Shown here: positions 1 through 8,258 of the stretch, one piece after another
Numbering within the stretch: position 1 is the stretch's first letter
Layout of the letters: each line of letters opens with the position of its first letter
Origin: Microbacterium oxydans
Lineage (GTDB): Bacteria; Actinomycetota; Actinomycetes; Actinomycetales; Microbacteriaceae
Assembly: GCF_000956405.1 (NCBI RefSeq)
Contig: NZ_JYIV01000015.1
Coordinates: 25,694 to 89,693, forward strand
Reading direction: 5' to 3'
Length of the DNA: 64,000 nt
Program-made: the position numbers and the translations under genes
Notes under the pieces: model-generated
What the model was told of the DNA's origin: nothing
The model's input: only the letters and a program-made list of their open reading frames with translations
Databases searched by the model: none

Positions 1-484
1 TGAGGCCGTCTCCAGAGGTGTAGCGGATACGCACCACGCGCTGCTCGGACATCGCCTCCTCCAGCGCTGACCGGACCGCGCGCGACGGGGAGGGGGATGC
101 GTCGACCCAGACGCGGTCGGCGAGGGCCTCGGCTGCGGCACGGGTGCGAGGGTCGAGGACGTCGATGATCTTGCTCACGCCTGCTGTGGCCAGATCGCCA
201 TACGGTGCATCCGGGCTCGCTGCCACGGCTGCCATCAGCGCCACTGCCTGCGCAGGGGACAAGCTGACGGGAGGCAGGGATGCGCCGGCCGCCAGTCCGT
301 ATCCCCCGCCAGGGCCGGGCCGTGACCACAGAGGCGCACCGCTGCGGCCGAGGGCTGCCAGGTCGCGTTTGACCGTGCGCACGGAGACCTCGAACTCCCG
401 CGCCAGACGCTCTGCCGATACGCCCCGTGATCCGCTGCGACGCAGCATCTCGGAGAGGGCGTGAAGTCGCTCCATGCGCTTCAT
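1..484 (-). CDS. WYL-domain transcriptional regulator, truncated at window edge
   Basis: The visible 161 residues start at ATG 484 and run off the left edge. The N-terminus is a DeoR/YafY-type winged helix: MKRMERLHALSEMLRRSG, then VSVRTVKRDLAALG as recognition helix, then a GGGYGLAAG wing. The last visible residues (VVRIRYTS) look like the first strand of a WYL domain. An ATG nine bases downstream (475) is an alternative start. The gene is divergent from the alpha/beta hydrolase at 558, with 73 bp between. In this family the regulator commonly controls the neighbouring divergent gene, so it probably regulates that hydrolase. The ligand is unknown. Confidence 0.8.
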   Translation of the reverse strand, partial: MKRMERLHALSEMLRRSGSRGVSAERLAREFEVSVRTVKRDLAALGRSGAPLWSRPGPGGGYGLAAGASLPPVSLSPAQAVALMAAVAASPDAPYGDLATAGVSKIIDVLDPRTRAAAEALADRVWVDASPSPSRAVRSALEEAMSEQRVVRIRYTSGDGL

Positions 485-506
485 CGGGCAGCCGCGATCG
501 AATTCA

Positions 507-523
507 TGACATAGATAGTGACA
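507..523. promoter_or_regulatory. Direct repeat in the regulator/hydrolase divergent promoter
   Basis: TGACA occurs twice, 12 bases start to start (507-511 and 519-523), in the 73 bp between the WYL regulator and the hydrolase. The spacing of about one helical turn would suit a dimeric regulator. It is short and could be chance. Confidence 0.25.
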
Positions 524-557
524 CACACCTGCCAGCCGCGCGGACCAGGCTGGTCTC

Positions 558-1298
558 ATGACACACACGACGAGCACCCCGACCATCCTCTTCATCGCCG
601 GACACTGGCTGGGGGCGTGGGCCTGGGATGAGGTCCTCCGGCAGCTGAACGGTGATGGCCCTCGCGCGGTCGCGATGACGCTGCCCGGACTCGATGCGGA
701 CGACCCCGACCGTGCGTCGAGGACCCTCGATGACCAGGCCGACGCGATCCGCGCACAGTTCGAGCGCCTCGGTGTCTCGGAGGACGAGCGCGCGATCATC
801 GTCGCGCACAGCGGCGCGAACGCTCCGGTGAGCCTGGTCCTCGATCGGCATCCTGAGCTGGTCGCACGCGTCGTCTGGGTCGACTCGGGACCGGTCGCGT
901 CCGAAACCGTCTTCGCTCCCGACCTGCCGGAGGATGTGCAGGATCTTCCGCTGCCGCCATTCGACGTGCTGAGGCAGCAGGCGAGCCTGGAAGGCCTGAG
1001 CCCGCAGATGCTCGATCGCTTCCGAGAACGGGCCGTCCCCGAGCCCGGGCCGGTGCTGCGTCAGCCCGTCGAGCTCGTGGACGAGTCCCGCCTCTCGGTT
1101 CCGACCACACTCGTGTGCTGCTCGATCCCGAGTGAACAGCTGCGGGAACTGGCCGGAGCAGGACACCCGATGTTCGCCGAGGTCGCCCGCCTGACGGATG
1201 TCGAGATGGTCGACCTCCCGACCGGCCACTGGCCCATGTGGAGTCGGCCGGGCGACATCGCAGAGCTGGTCCGGGCGGCGGCTGCCCGGACCAGCTGA
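558..1298 (+). CDS. Alpha/beta-hydrolase fold esterase-like protein
   Basis: This 246-residue cytoplasmic protein has no signal peptide. Seen: an early strand ILFIAGHWLGAWAW that carries the oxyanion region, a nucleophile elbow AHSGAN with Ser85, and a C-terminal LPTGHWPMWSRP that supplies the catalytic His near residue 226. The length is typical of small single-domain hydrolases. It resembles the MhpC/salicylate-esterase-like group in overall pattern. The substrate cannot be read from the sequence. It sits alone, convergent with the RND exporter gene 13 bp downstream and divergent from a WYL regulator that probably controls it. Confidence 0.8.
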   Translation: MTHTTSTPTILFIAGHWLGAWAWDEVLRQLNGDGPRAVAMTLPGLDADDPDRASRTLDDQADAIRAQFERLGVSEDERAIIVAHSGANAPVSLVLDRHPELVARVVWVDSGPVASETVFAPDLPEDVQDLPLPPFDVLRQQASLEGLSPQMLDRFRERAVPEPGPVLRQPVELVDESRLSVPTTLVCCSIPSEQLRELAGAGHPMFAEVARLTDVEMVDLPTGHWPMWSRPGDIAELVRAAAARTS

Positions 1299-1311
1299 TC
1301 GAGTCGGAGCG

Positions 1312-4300
1312 CTACTCGCGCTCGGCTGCGACCTCGAAGATGTCGGTCGGCGTCTCGGCTGCCGCGGCACGTCGCTCCTCGCGCCGGGCCCGTCGCTCCG
1401 CGCGCTTCGCGATCCGGCGGTCCCGGCGGCGCTCCACCAGCGTGTAGAGGATGGGTACCAGCACGAGGGTGAGCAGGGTCGAGGACACGAGCCCGCCGAT
1501 CACGACGATCGCCAGAGGCTTCGAGATGAACACCCCGCCACCCGTCAACCCGAGCGACATCGGGATCAGGGCGAACACCGTGGCTGCCGCCGTCATCAGG
1601 ATCGGACGAAGTCGCAGACGTGTGCCGTGCTCCACGGCGTCGTCGAGGCTCGCGCCCGCACCCCGAAGCCGGTTCACCAGGTCCATGAGCACGATCGCGT
1701 TCGTCACGACGATTCCGATGAGCATCAGCAGACCGATCAGAGCGGGCAGGCCCATCGGCGTGCCGGTGAGGAGCAGTCCGAGGATCGCACCGGTCGCCGC
1801 GAACGGGATCGAGATGAGCAGCACGAGAGGGCCGCGGAAGTTGCGGAACGTCGCCACCATCACCAGCAGCACGAGCACGATCGCGCCGAGCATCGCCAGA
1901 CCGAGCTGGCCGAACGCCTCGTCCTGCTGCGCGGAGGCACCGCCCTGCTGGAAGGTGACTCCCGCCGGGAGGTCGGTCTCGGCGATGGCCTTGTCGATGG
2001 CCCGTCCGGCGGCGGAGAGGCCGCCCTTCTCCGGCGTCACCGTGAGGATGACCTGGCGCTCGCCGTCGGCACGGGTGATGGTCGGAGCCGTGAGCTCTTC
2101 CTCGACCGTGGCGATCGCGGCGAGCGGGATCGCGGTGCCGGTGACCTCGCTGGCTGCCTTCTGTTCGGCCTCGGCGGCCTCGGCTTCTGCCTGCTGAGTC
2201 GCGGCGTCGGTGCGGCTCTGACGCAGGGCCTTGATCTGCTCGTCGGCCGCCTTGATCCCGGACTGTGCGCCCTCGATCGCACCCTGGAGCGCCGCGAGCT
2301 GTTCTGCGCGCTCGGTCTGCGCCTTGAGCATTGCCTCATCATCGGGACTCAGCGGATCCGCCGGCACGATGGGTGCTGCCGACAGCTCGGCCAATTGCCG
2401 GTTCAAGGCACCGATCTGGCTCGCCATCTCGGCACGCTGCTTCGTGGCCGTGTTGATCTGCGAGTTGAGCTCGTTCTCGGCCTTGACCTTGGCCTCGTTC
2501 GCCTTGGCGTCAGCCTTGGCCTGAAGGGCATCCGCTGCCGCCTTCTGCGCTTCGGCGGTCTGCTGAGGTGTGACCGGAAGCATGATCTCGCCGAGCTTGT
2601 CGGCCGTGCGTGCCGAACCTGGTGTGCGCACGACGATGTCCCGCTCCTGGCCCTCGTACATGAGGGTGCCGACCGTGGTTCCGGAGAGCGCCTCCTGGAC
2701 GGCCTTGGCGATCATGGTGCGGTCGAATCCGAGGCGCGTGGCCAGCCGCTCGTCGACCTTCACGCGCAGCACCGGCTGTTCACCGGACAGCTCGCTCTTC
2801 ACGGAGCGCACTCCGTCGGCGTCGGCCAGCTGCTTCTCGAGCAGGTCGCTCGCCGTCCGCAGCGCGGTGGGGTCGTTGCCCTGGATCTGGAGGGCGATGC
2901 CGTCACTCGCTCCCGCCAGGGAGGCATCCTGCGCGGCGAGCTCGATCTCTCCGCTGTCGGGCAGCCCGTCGAGGGCCTTCTGCACCTGTGCTTCGACATC
3001 CGCGACCTCGGCGCCGTCCTTCACGCGCAGGTCGTAGGTGATCGATGTCGGCGTGCCGGGGGTGGGCACCGGGATCGACGTGGTGATGTCGGCGATGCCC
3101 TCGATCTTCCCGAGCGTCTTCTCGACCGGCTCGGCGGCGGCGACCAGATCGGCCGTGGCCTCCTTCGGCGGCGTCTGCACGACCTGGAGGCTCGCCTGAC
3201 CGGACGAACCCAGGAAGTCCGTCTGGATGAACGGGAGCATGCCCAGGGTCACGACGAGCAGCAGCGCGGAGGCGACGAGGGTGATCGCCGGGTGCCGACG
3301 TGTCGCGTTCAGGGCGGGCATGAAGGTGCGCTGCAGGCGGTCCGGAGCGGAGTGGATCTCGTCGAGCTCCGAGGGGATCTCACCCTCGACCGACTGCGCC
3401 ACGGGGGGCTGCGCCTCCTCGGCGGGAGACGTCTTGTGCCGCGGTGCCTTGTTCAGGAACCAGGATGCGAGCACGGGCACGATGGTGAGCGACACCACGA
3501 GCGAGGCGAGCAGGGCGATCGAGACGGTCACCGCGAACGGGCGGAACAGCTGACCGGCGATGCCGGAGACGAACGCGATCGGAAGGAACACGGCGACGGT
3601 GGTGAGTGTCGATGCGGTGATGGCGCCGGCGACCTGTCGCACGGACGCGACGATGCCGTCGATCGTGAGCGGGCCGTCGCCGCGTCGTCGGGAGATGTTC
3701 TCGATCACGACGATGGAGTCGTCCACGACGCGTCCGATCGCGATCGTGAGCGCCCCGAGCGTCAGGATGTTGAGAGTGTTGCCGCTCCACCACAGACCCA
3801 CCAGCGTGATCAGCAGCGACAGCGGGATCGACACGGCCGCGATGACCGTCGAGCGCCATGAGCGCAGGAACGCGAGGATCACGAGCACGGCGAAGAGGAG
3901 CCCGAGACCACCTTCCACCGAGAGGTCGTGGATCGACTGCTCGATGTAGGGCGCCTGGTCGAAGATGGTGACGAACTCGGCGTCGAGGATCGGAGCCAGT
4001 CGGTCGAGCTCGGCGTTCACACCGTGCGAGATGTCGACCACGTTGGCACCCTGTGACGGGATGACCTGGAGCGTGAGAGAGGGCTTGCCGTTGACGCGCG
4101 AGATGGTCTGCGCGGGCACGGTCTCGATCGAGACGTCGGCGAAGTCGGACACGGCGACCGCGCCGTCGGGGGTGGGGACGGAGAGGGTCTGGATGTCCTC
4201 CAGGGTCGCCAGCCGGGACCCGACGGTGATGGAGAGCGGGCCGTCGGCGGAATCCGCCTGACCGGCGGGGAGCGCGGCGCCGTGGGCCTCCAGGATCGGT

Positions 4301-4908
4301 CCCAGTGTGGAGGGCTCGACCTTGAGGCGCGTGACGTCTGCAGGTCGGAGGTCGATCGTGATGCGCTGCGTCTCCTGACCGGCGAGCGTGACGTCGCGCA
4401 CCCCCGAGACGCTCTTCAGTGCGGGGACGACGGTCTGCTGCAGGGCGTCGCCGAACGCCTCCTGGTCACCGCCGCTTCCCGCGCTCAGCATCATCGCCGG
4501 CAGGTCGCCGGCACCCCCCGAGGCCACGTTGACCTCGGTGCCGGAGGGGAAACCGGGCTTCAGGGCTTCCGCCGCACTGCGGATGGTGCGCAGCGTCTCC
4601 TCATCGTCTTCGCCGAAGGTCCACTCGACGAGGACCTGCGCATCGCCGGTCGCCGTCGTCGAGGTGACGCTGGTGACACCGGGGACGGCGCGGACCGCCT
4701 GCTCCAGCGGCTCCGTGATGGTGCTCGCCATCTCTTCGGGGGCGAGGCCCTGCGACTGAGCCGAGATGAACGCCATGGGCGCCTGCAGCGACGGCATCAG
4801 CTCCTGCTTGAGCGAGTTCATCGATATCAACCCGAGGGCGACGATCGCGAGCGTCGTGAGGGCGAGGATGAGGCGGTTCTTGAGGCTGCTGCGGGTGAGG
4901 AACGACAT
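1312..4908 (-). CDS. RND-family efflux transporter (HAE1/AcrB-like) with coiled-coil insertion
   Basis: This 1198-residue transporter starts at ATG 4908 (MSFLTRSSLKN). The open frame runs upstream to 5316, but that part has no family resemblance. Seen: TM1 at about 11-31, a porter domain, a TM2-6 block with GRVVDDSIVVIENI (Asp396-Asp397, the AcrB-type proton-relay pair), a second TM and porter half, and a terminal TM block from about 990. Unusual: about 140 residues at roughly 780-922 are inserted between LGEIMLPVT and AIPLAAIATVEE. They are Ala/Glu/Lys/Gln-rich and heptad-like, broken by one Pro-rich turn, as in an antiparallel coiled coil. No adaptor or outer-membrane gene is nearby, as expected in a monoderm. 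Probable export of lipophilic compounds; substrate unknown. Confidence 0.9.
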   Translation of the reverse strand: MSFLTRSSLKNRLILALTTLAIVALGLISMNSLKQELMPSLQAPMAFISAQSQGLAPEEMASTITEPLEQAVRAVPGVTSVTSTTATGDAQVLVEWTFGEDDEETLRTIRSAAEALKPGFPSGTEVNVASGGAGDLPAMMLSAGSGGDQEAFGDALQQTVVPALKSVSGVRDVTLAGQETQRITIDLRPADVTRLKVEPSTLGPILEAHGAALPAGQADSADGPLSITVGSRLATLEDIQTLSVPTPDGAVAVSDFADVSIETVPAQTISRVNGKPSLTLQVIPSQGANVVDISHGVNAELDRLAPILDAEFVTIFDQAPYIEQSIHDLSVEGGLGLLFAVLVILAFLRSWRSTVIAAVSIPLSLLITLVGLWWSGNTLNILTLGALTIAIGRVVDDSIVVIENISRRRGDGPLTIDGIVASVRQVAGAITASTLTTVAVFLPIAFVSGIAGQLFRPFAVTVSIALLASLVVSLTIVPVLASWFLNKAPRHKTSPAEEAQPPVAQSVEGEIPSELDEIHSAPDRLQRTFMPALNATRRHPAITLVASALLLVVTLGMLPFIQTDFLGSSGQASLQVVQTPPKEATADLVAAAEPVEKTLGKIEGIADITTSIPVPTPGTPTSITYDLRVKDGAEVADVEAQVQKALDGLPDSGEIELAAQDASLAGASDGIALQIQGNDPTALRTASDLLEKQLADADGVRSVKSELSGEQPVLRVKVDERLATRLGFDRTMIAKAVQEALSGTTVGTLMYEGQERDIVVRTPGSARTADKLGEIMLPVTPQQTAEAQKAAADALQAKADAKANEAKVKAENELNSQINTATKQRAEMASQIGALNRQLAELSAAPIVPADPLSPDDEAMLKAQTERAEQLAALQGAIEGAQSGIKAADEQIKALRQSRTDAATQQAEAEAAEAEQKAASEVTGTAIPLAAIATVEEELTAPTITRADGERQVILTVTPEKGGLSAAGRAIDKAIAETDLPAGVTFQQGGASAQQDEAFGQLGLAMLGAIVLVLLVMVATFRNFRGPLVLLISIPFAATGAILGLLLTGTPMGLPALIGLLMLIGIVVTNAIVLMDLVNRLRGAGASLDDAVEHGTRLRLRPILMTAAATVFALIPMSLGLTGGGVFISKPLAIVVIGGLVSSTLLTLVLVPILYTLVERRRDRRIAKRAERRARREERRAAAAETPTDIFEVAAERE

Positions 4909-5178
4909 GGCGCGATGGCGTGCTTTCGTGTGAGGCGCGACGGACGAGCAGACGGACGCGCGGCGGGTGCTGCCGGCGGGCAGCCGCCAGTCGTCGGGCC
5001 GTACCGGTTCCCGCCCGGTTCCCGCACAGATCGAAGAGAGGCGACTGCGCAGCGGCGACACGGTCGATGCTTCGAGCCTGCCGGGTCGGCGGCGCCGGGA
5101 CATCCCCCCGAGGGTTGATAGCGGTCCTCCCGCGGGACGATGATCGGTCGGGAACAGCGCCCCGTCTGGGGAGCGCGG

Positions 5179-5216
5179 TTGCGGGAGCGTATGCGCTTCT
5201 GCATACGCTCCCGCAA
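5179..5216. promoter_or_regulatory. Perfect 16-bp inverted repeat in a divergent promoter region
   Basis: Arms at 5179-5194 (TTGCGGGAGCGTATGC) and 5201-5216 pair perfectly around a 6-base centre. The element lies between the RND exporter (left) and the acyltransferase-CapA fusion (right). It ends 21 bases before the latter's ATG. No T-run follows, and neither neighbouring gene ends here, so an operator or RNA leader element is more likely than a terminator. Confidence 0.6.
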
Positions 5217-5220
5217 CATC
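5201..5220 (+). promoter_or_regulatory. Shared 20-bp upstream motif, copy 1
   Basis: GCATACGCTCCCGCAACATC here matches 13714-13733 (GCATACGCTCACGCAACATC) in 19 of 20 positions. Both copies lie about 18-21 bases before the start codon of a membrane or envelope gene (acyltransferase-CapA here, VanZ there). A common regulator binding site or common promoter element is the likely reading. The copy here forms the right arm of the 5179-5216 palindrome. Confidence 0.5.
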
Positions 5221-5237
5221 GACTGCGCTTGGCTCGG

Positions 5238-7430
5238 ATGCATGACTGCACTCCCGCTGAACTCTGGGTCTCGTCGGCGAACCGGCGCCCGCGCGTGACC
5301 GCGGTCTCGCCGCCACCGCGCGCCGCGTGGGGTGACGCCGCGAAAGGGCTGCTGATCGTCCTCGTGGTCTTCTGGCACGTCGTGCTGAAGACGTACCTGC
5401 AGATCGATTGGCGCATCGGCATCCCGATCCCCGGTGTCTGGGGCCTGGCCGGCGATGTCATCTGGCCGTTCCTGATGCCGCTGTTCCTGCTCGTGTCGGG
5501 CTACTTCGCCGCGGGTGCGCTCGCGCGGCCATGGGCTGCCGTGTGGCGACCTCGGGTCGTGCGCTTCCTCTACCTCTACCTGCTGTGGACGCTGATCCAC
5601 ATGGTCGCGATGTGGGCGTTCCCCGACTTCCCCACGTTCGTTCCCCGGAGCGTGTCCGAGTTCGTCGAGGGGGTGACGATCAGCCCGCCGAACACCTGGT
5701 ATCTCTATGCGCTCGCGCTCTACTTCCTCGTGGCCACGGGGCTGCAGCGGGTTCCGCGCTGGGTGCTCCTGGTCGCCGCGTCGGCGCTGTCTGTCACGGT
5801 CGCCGCCGGCGTGGTCGACGTCGTGAGCAACCGAGGGTCGCTCCTCTACAACCTGCTGTTCTTCCTGATCGGGGCCTATCTCGCGCCGCAGATCGGTCGC
5901 TTCACGGCCCGGCCTCGGCGCCTTGTGGCGGGACTGCTCCTCCTCGCCTACCTCGTCGTCTACGCCGTGATGCGCGTGACGGGAACGGAGCAGGTCCCCG
6001 GGGTCTGGCCCGTCGTCTCGGTCGTCGGGGTGACGATGGGCCTCGCCGTCGCGACCCTCCTGCCCGGAATGCCGTTCCTGGGGAGAGGGCTGACGTGGCT
6101 GGGCGCTCGCACGCTGCCGGTCTATCTCCTGCACATGCCGCTCCTGGTGATCGCGGATGTCGCTCTGGTCGGCCCCCTGTCCGACGCGGGGAACGCCGTG
6201 CAACTCGTCGCTGCGCTCGTACTTCCTCCGCTGCTGACGGGCGCGCTCGTGGCGGCCTGCGTCTTCCTCGCACGGCTCACGGATCGGGATGGGCTGTCCT
6301 GGCTCTGGGATCTTCCCCGGCGGCGGGCAGGCCGCACGGGATCCGCCCGCTCCACACGCGTTCCCTGGCGCACGCCGGTGGCGGTGCTGGTGCTCGCCGC
6401 CATGGCCGTCGGGCTGAGCGCGGCCGCAGCATTTCCGGCACGGACGTCAGAGGTGCGCACCTCCTCGGCGGCACGTTCGGGAGAGGTGAGCATCGGGGCG
6501 GCGGGCGACATCCTGCTGTATGACATGCAGCATGCCGTGCCGGATGATCGTGGCCGGACGTACTTCGACGACGTGCGTCCGTGGTTCACGGAGGACATCG
6601 TCACGGGGAACCTCGAGCAGGCGATCAGTGCGGACACCGGGTACGACAAGTGCGGACGCACTGCGAGCTGCCTGGCGTTCCGGAGCGACCCCGATGCTGC
6701 CGCGTACCTGCAGGGGTTCGACTTCCTCAACCAGGCGAACAACCACAGCCACGATTACGGGCGGACGGGTTTCGACGAGACGAGGACGCTTTTGGGTGCG
6801 GTGGGGATCGACGCCGTGGGGGAGCGCGACGAGATCGTCGTCACCCACGTCGGGAGCACGTCGGTGGCGATGGTCGGATTCGCACCTTACAGCGGCTTCA
6901 ACCGCATCACCGATCTGCGGCACGTGCGGCAGCTGGTGCGCGCTGCGGCGGCGCAGGCCGACATCGTGGTCGTGCATGCGCACATGGGGGCGGAGGGGCC
7001 AGGCGCCGACGCGGTGACCGCGGGCACGGAGTTCATGTACGGCGAGAACAGGGGCGACCCGATCGCGTTCGCGCATGCCGCTGTGGATGCAGGCGCCGAC
7101 CTGGTGATCGGCCACGGCCCACATGTGCTCCGCGGGGCGGAGTTCTACCGCGGACGTCTGATCGCCTACAGCCTGGGCAACTTCGGGGGAGGGGGAGTGT
7201 TCGGCGCCGAGGAGGAGACGCGGTACGGGGCATACCTCTCCGTGCGGCTGCGAGCGGATGGCAGCATCGTGTCGGGGCGGGTGCGACCCGTGCGGTTCGA
7301 GTTCGACGGGGGCGCACCCCGCCCTGATTCGACCGGGCATGCGACCGAGCTGATGAACGAGCGGAGTCGGCGCGACTTCCCCGACACGGCGGCACTCGTG
7401 GATGGGGGCGGCGTGCTGCAAGGACCCTAG
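5238..7430 (+). CDS. Membrane acyltransferase (family 3) fused to a CapA-type domain
   Basis: The 730-residue reading starts at ATG 5238; GTG 5295 is an in-frame alternative, and neither has a strong ribosome site. Residues 30-400 are an acyltransferase-3 membrane domain: GLLIVLVVFWHVVLK carries the conserved His, followed by about ten hydrophobic segments. A membrane-spanning linker at about 375-400 leads to a CapA/PgsA metallophosphatase-like domain (about 416-715) with AAGDILLYD, NLEQAI, NQANNHSHDYG, VHAHMGAE, IGHGPHVLRG and YSLGNF. CapA proteins take part in capsule or polyglutamate synthesis, and acyltransferase-3 proteins O-acylate envelope glycans. Inferred: an envelope polymer modification enzyme with an outward-facing CapA domain. 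Confidence 0.85.
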   Translation: MHDCTPAELWVSSANRRPRVTAVSPPPRAAWGDAAKGLLIVLVVFWHVVLKTYLQIDWRIGIPIPGVWGLAGDVIWPFLMPLFLLVSGYFAAGALARPWAAVWRPRVVRFLYLYLLWTLIHMVAMWAFPDFPTFVPRSVSEFVEGVTISPPNTWYLYALALYFLVATGLQRVPRWVLLVAASALSVTVAAGVVDVVSNRGSLLYNLLFFLIGAYLAPQIGRFTARPRRLVAGLLLLAYLVVYAVMRVTGTEQVPGVWPVVSVVGVTMGLAVATLLPGMPFLGRGLTWLGARTLPVYLLHMPLLVIADVALVGPLSDAGNAVQLVAALVLPPLLTGALVAACVFLARLTDRDGLSWLWDLPRRRAGRTGSARSTRVPWRTPVAVLVLAAMAVGLSAAAAFPARTSEVRTSSAARSGEVSIGAAGDILLYDMQHAVPDDRGRTYFDDVRPWFTEDIVTGNLEQAISADTGYDKCGRTASCLAFRSDPDAAAYLQGFDFLNQANNHSHDYGRTGFDETRTLLGAVGIDAVGERDEIVVTHVGSTSVAMVGFAPYSGFNRITDLRHVRQLVRAAAAQADIVVVHAHMGAEGPGADAVTAGTEFMYGENRGDPIAFAHAAVDAGADLVIGHGPHVLRGAEFYRGRLIAYSLGNFGGGGVFGAEEETRYGAYLSVRLRADGSIVSGRVRPVRFEFDGGAPRPDSTGHATELMNERSRRDFPDTAALVDGGGVLQGP

Positions 7431-7595
7431 CGGGCGGGCCTGGCCGGGCTTGGCCGGGGCCTGGTCGAAGGTCGTCGAAGATTGGACGAAAGTCGCCCCG
7501 GTTCGGCGTAATGATCTGACCTCCCGTTCCATCTCTCAGGTGTGAGGGTTGCTCGGTCGAAAGGGGGCCGGGCTCTGCGAGGGGTGAGGGAAATC

Positions 7596-8033
7596 GTGAG
7601 TGGTCGAAGCCCGGTGGATCGGCTTATGGATGAGTTGGAGGTCGAGTGCGGGGCGAGCGTGCAGTGCGTCACGGATCGCGTCTCCGCCCTGATGGGCATC
7701 GATATCGAAGTGCAGGTTCTCGGGGAGGCGGAGTGGCAGAAGGTGCCGCGGCACGTGCTGGTGGAAGGTGATCGCGCCAGGATCCCCATCCGGGCCTCGG
7801 ACCCGCGCTGGTATCGGTTGCATGTGGTGGTGCACGAGCTGGCGCATCTGCTGAGCGGAGACTGCCGCTGCGCAGCACTGCCCATGTCGTTCGAGCAGCT
7901 CCGCCGCCCCGCGCAGGCGCGAGTGCTCATGCATGCGGGTGCCAGTGGGTTCGAGCCGGAGGAGCCGGACGCCGACCAGGTCGCGGAGCAGCACGCCGAT
8001 GCACTCGCCCGCCGGCTGGGCGCATTGCTGTGA
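7596..8033 (+). CDS. ImmA/IrrE-like metallopeptidase
   Basis: This 145-residue protein starts at GTG 7596, chosen because of the purine-rich GAGGGGTGAGGG just upstream. An in-frame GTG at 7542 would add 18 residues but has a poorer ribosome site. Seen: a zinc-protease signature VVHELAHLLSG (HExxH) in mid-protein and a C-terminal acidic helix EPDADQVAEQHADALARRLG that can supply the third zinc ligand. ImmA/IrrE proteins cleave or inactivate XRE-type repressors. Here no XRE repressor or phage gene adjoins, so its target is unknown. It stands alone, with a strong terminator downstream. Confidence 0.7.
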   Translation: MSGRSPVDRLMDELEVECGASVQCVTDRVSALMGIDIEVQVLGEAEWQKVPRHVLVEGDRARIPIRASDPRWYRLHVVVHELAHLLSGDCRCAALPMSFEQLRRPAQARVLMHAGASGFEPEEPDADQVAEQHADALARRLGALL

Positions 8034-8090
8034 AGTGACAGGCGCGAACGCCGCACGCTTGTCGGGAGGGTGAACGACTTCCGGGCGCGA

Positions 8091-8126
8091 CGGATGCCCC
8101 GTGGTGGGGTTGCCACGGGGCATCCG
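8091..8126. terminator. Hairpin terminator
   Basis: 14-bp perfect arms (8091-8104 and 8113-8126, CGGATGCCCCGTGG and its complement) enclose an 8-base loop. It lies 58 bases after the metallopeptidase stop and 133 bases after (below) the end of the convergent surface-protein gene. There is no long T tract, as is usual in very GC-rich actinobacteria. It could serve both directions. Confidence 0.6.
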
Positions 8127-8258
8127 CCCTTCTGCGCCGGCGTCGAACGACGGTGTGAGCTGGGGGCTACGACTCCGTCGACGTATGGGGTGGACGCATC
8201 GGCGCACCGGCGATGCGGGTCTCCTCCCCCGAGGACGAGCGCATCGCCGGCGTCATCG

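Noticed and set aside
4920..5237. N-terminal extension of the acyltransferase-CapA protein
   Set aside because: The frame is open but encodes an Arg-rich, low-complexity sequence across the divergent promoter region and the palindrome, with no family match.
4909..5316. N-terminal extension of the RND exporter
   Set aside because: The frame continues upstream but lacks similarity to RND N-termini. ATG 4908 directly precedes the family's cytoplasmic start and TM1.
7542..7595. Upstream GTG start of the ImmA/IrrE-like protein
   Set aside because: The GTG at 7596 has a much better ribosome site and removes an unconserved basic leader.
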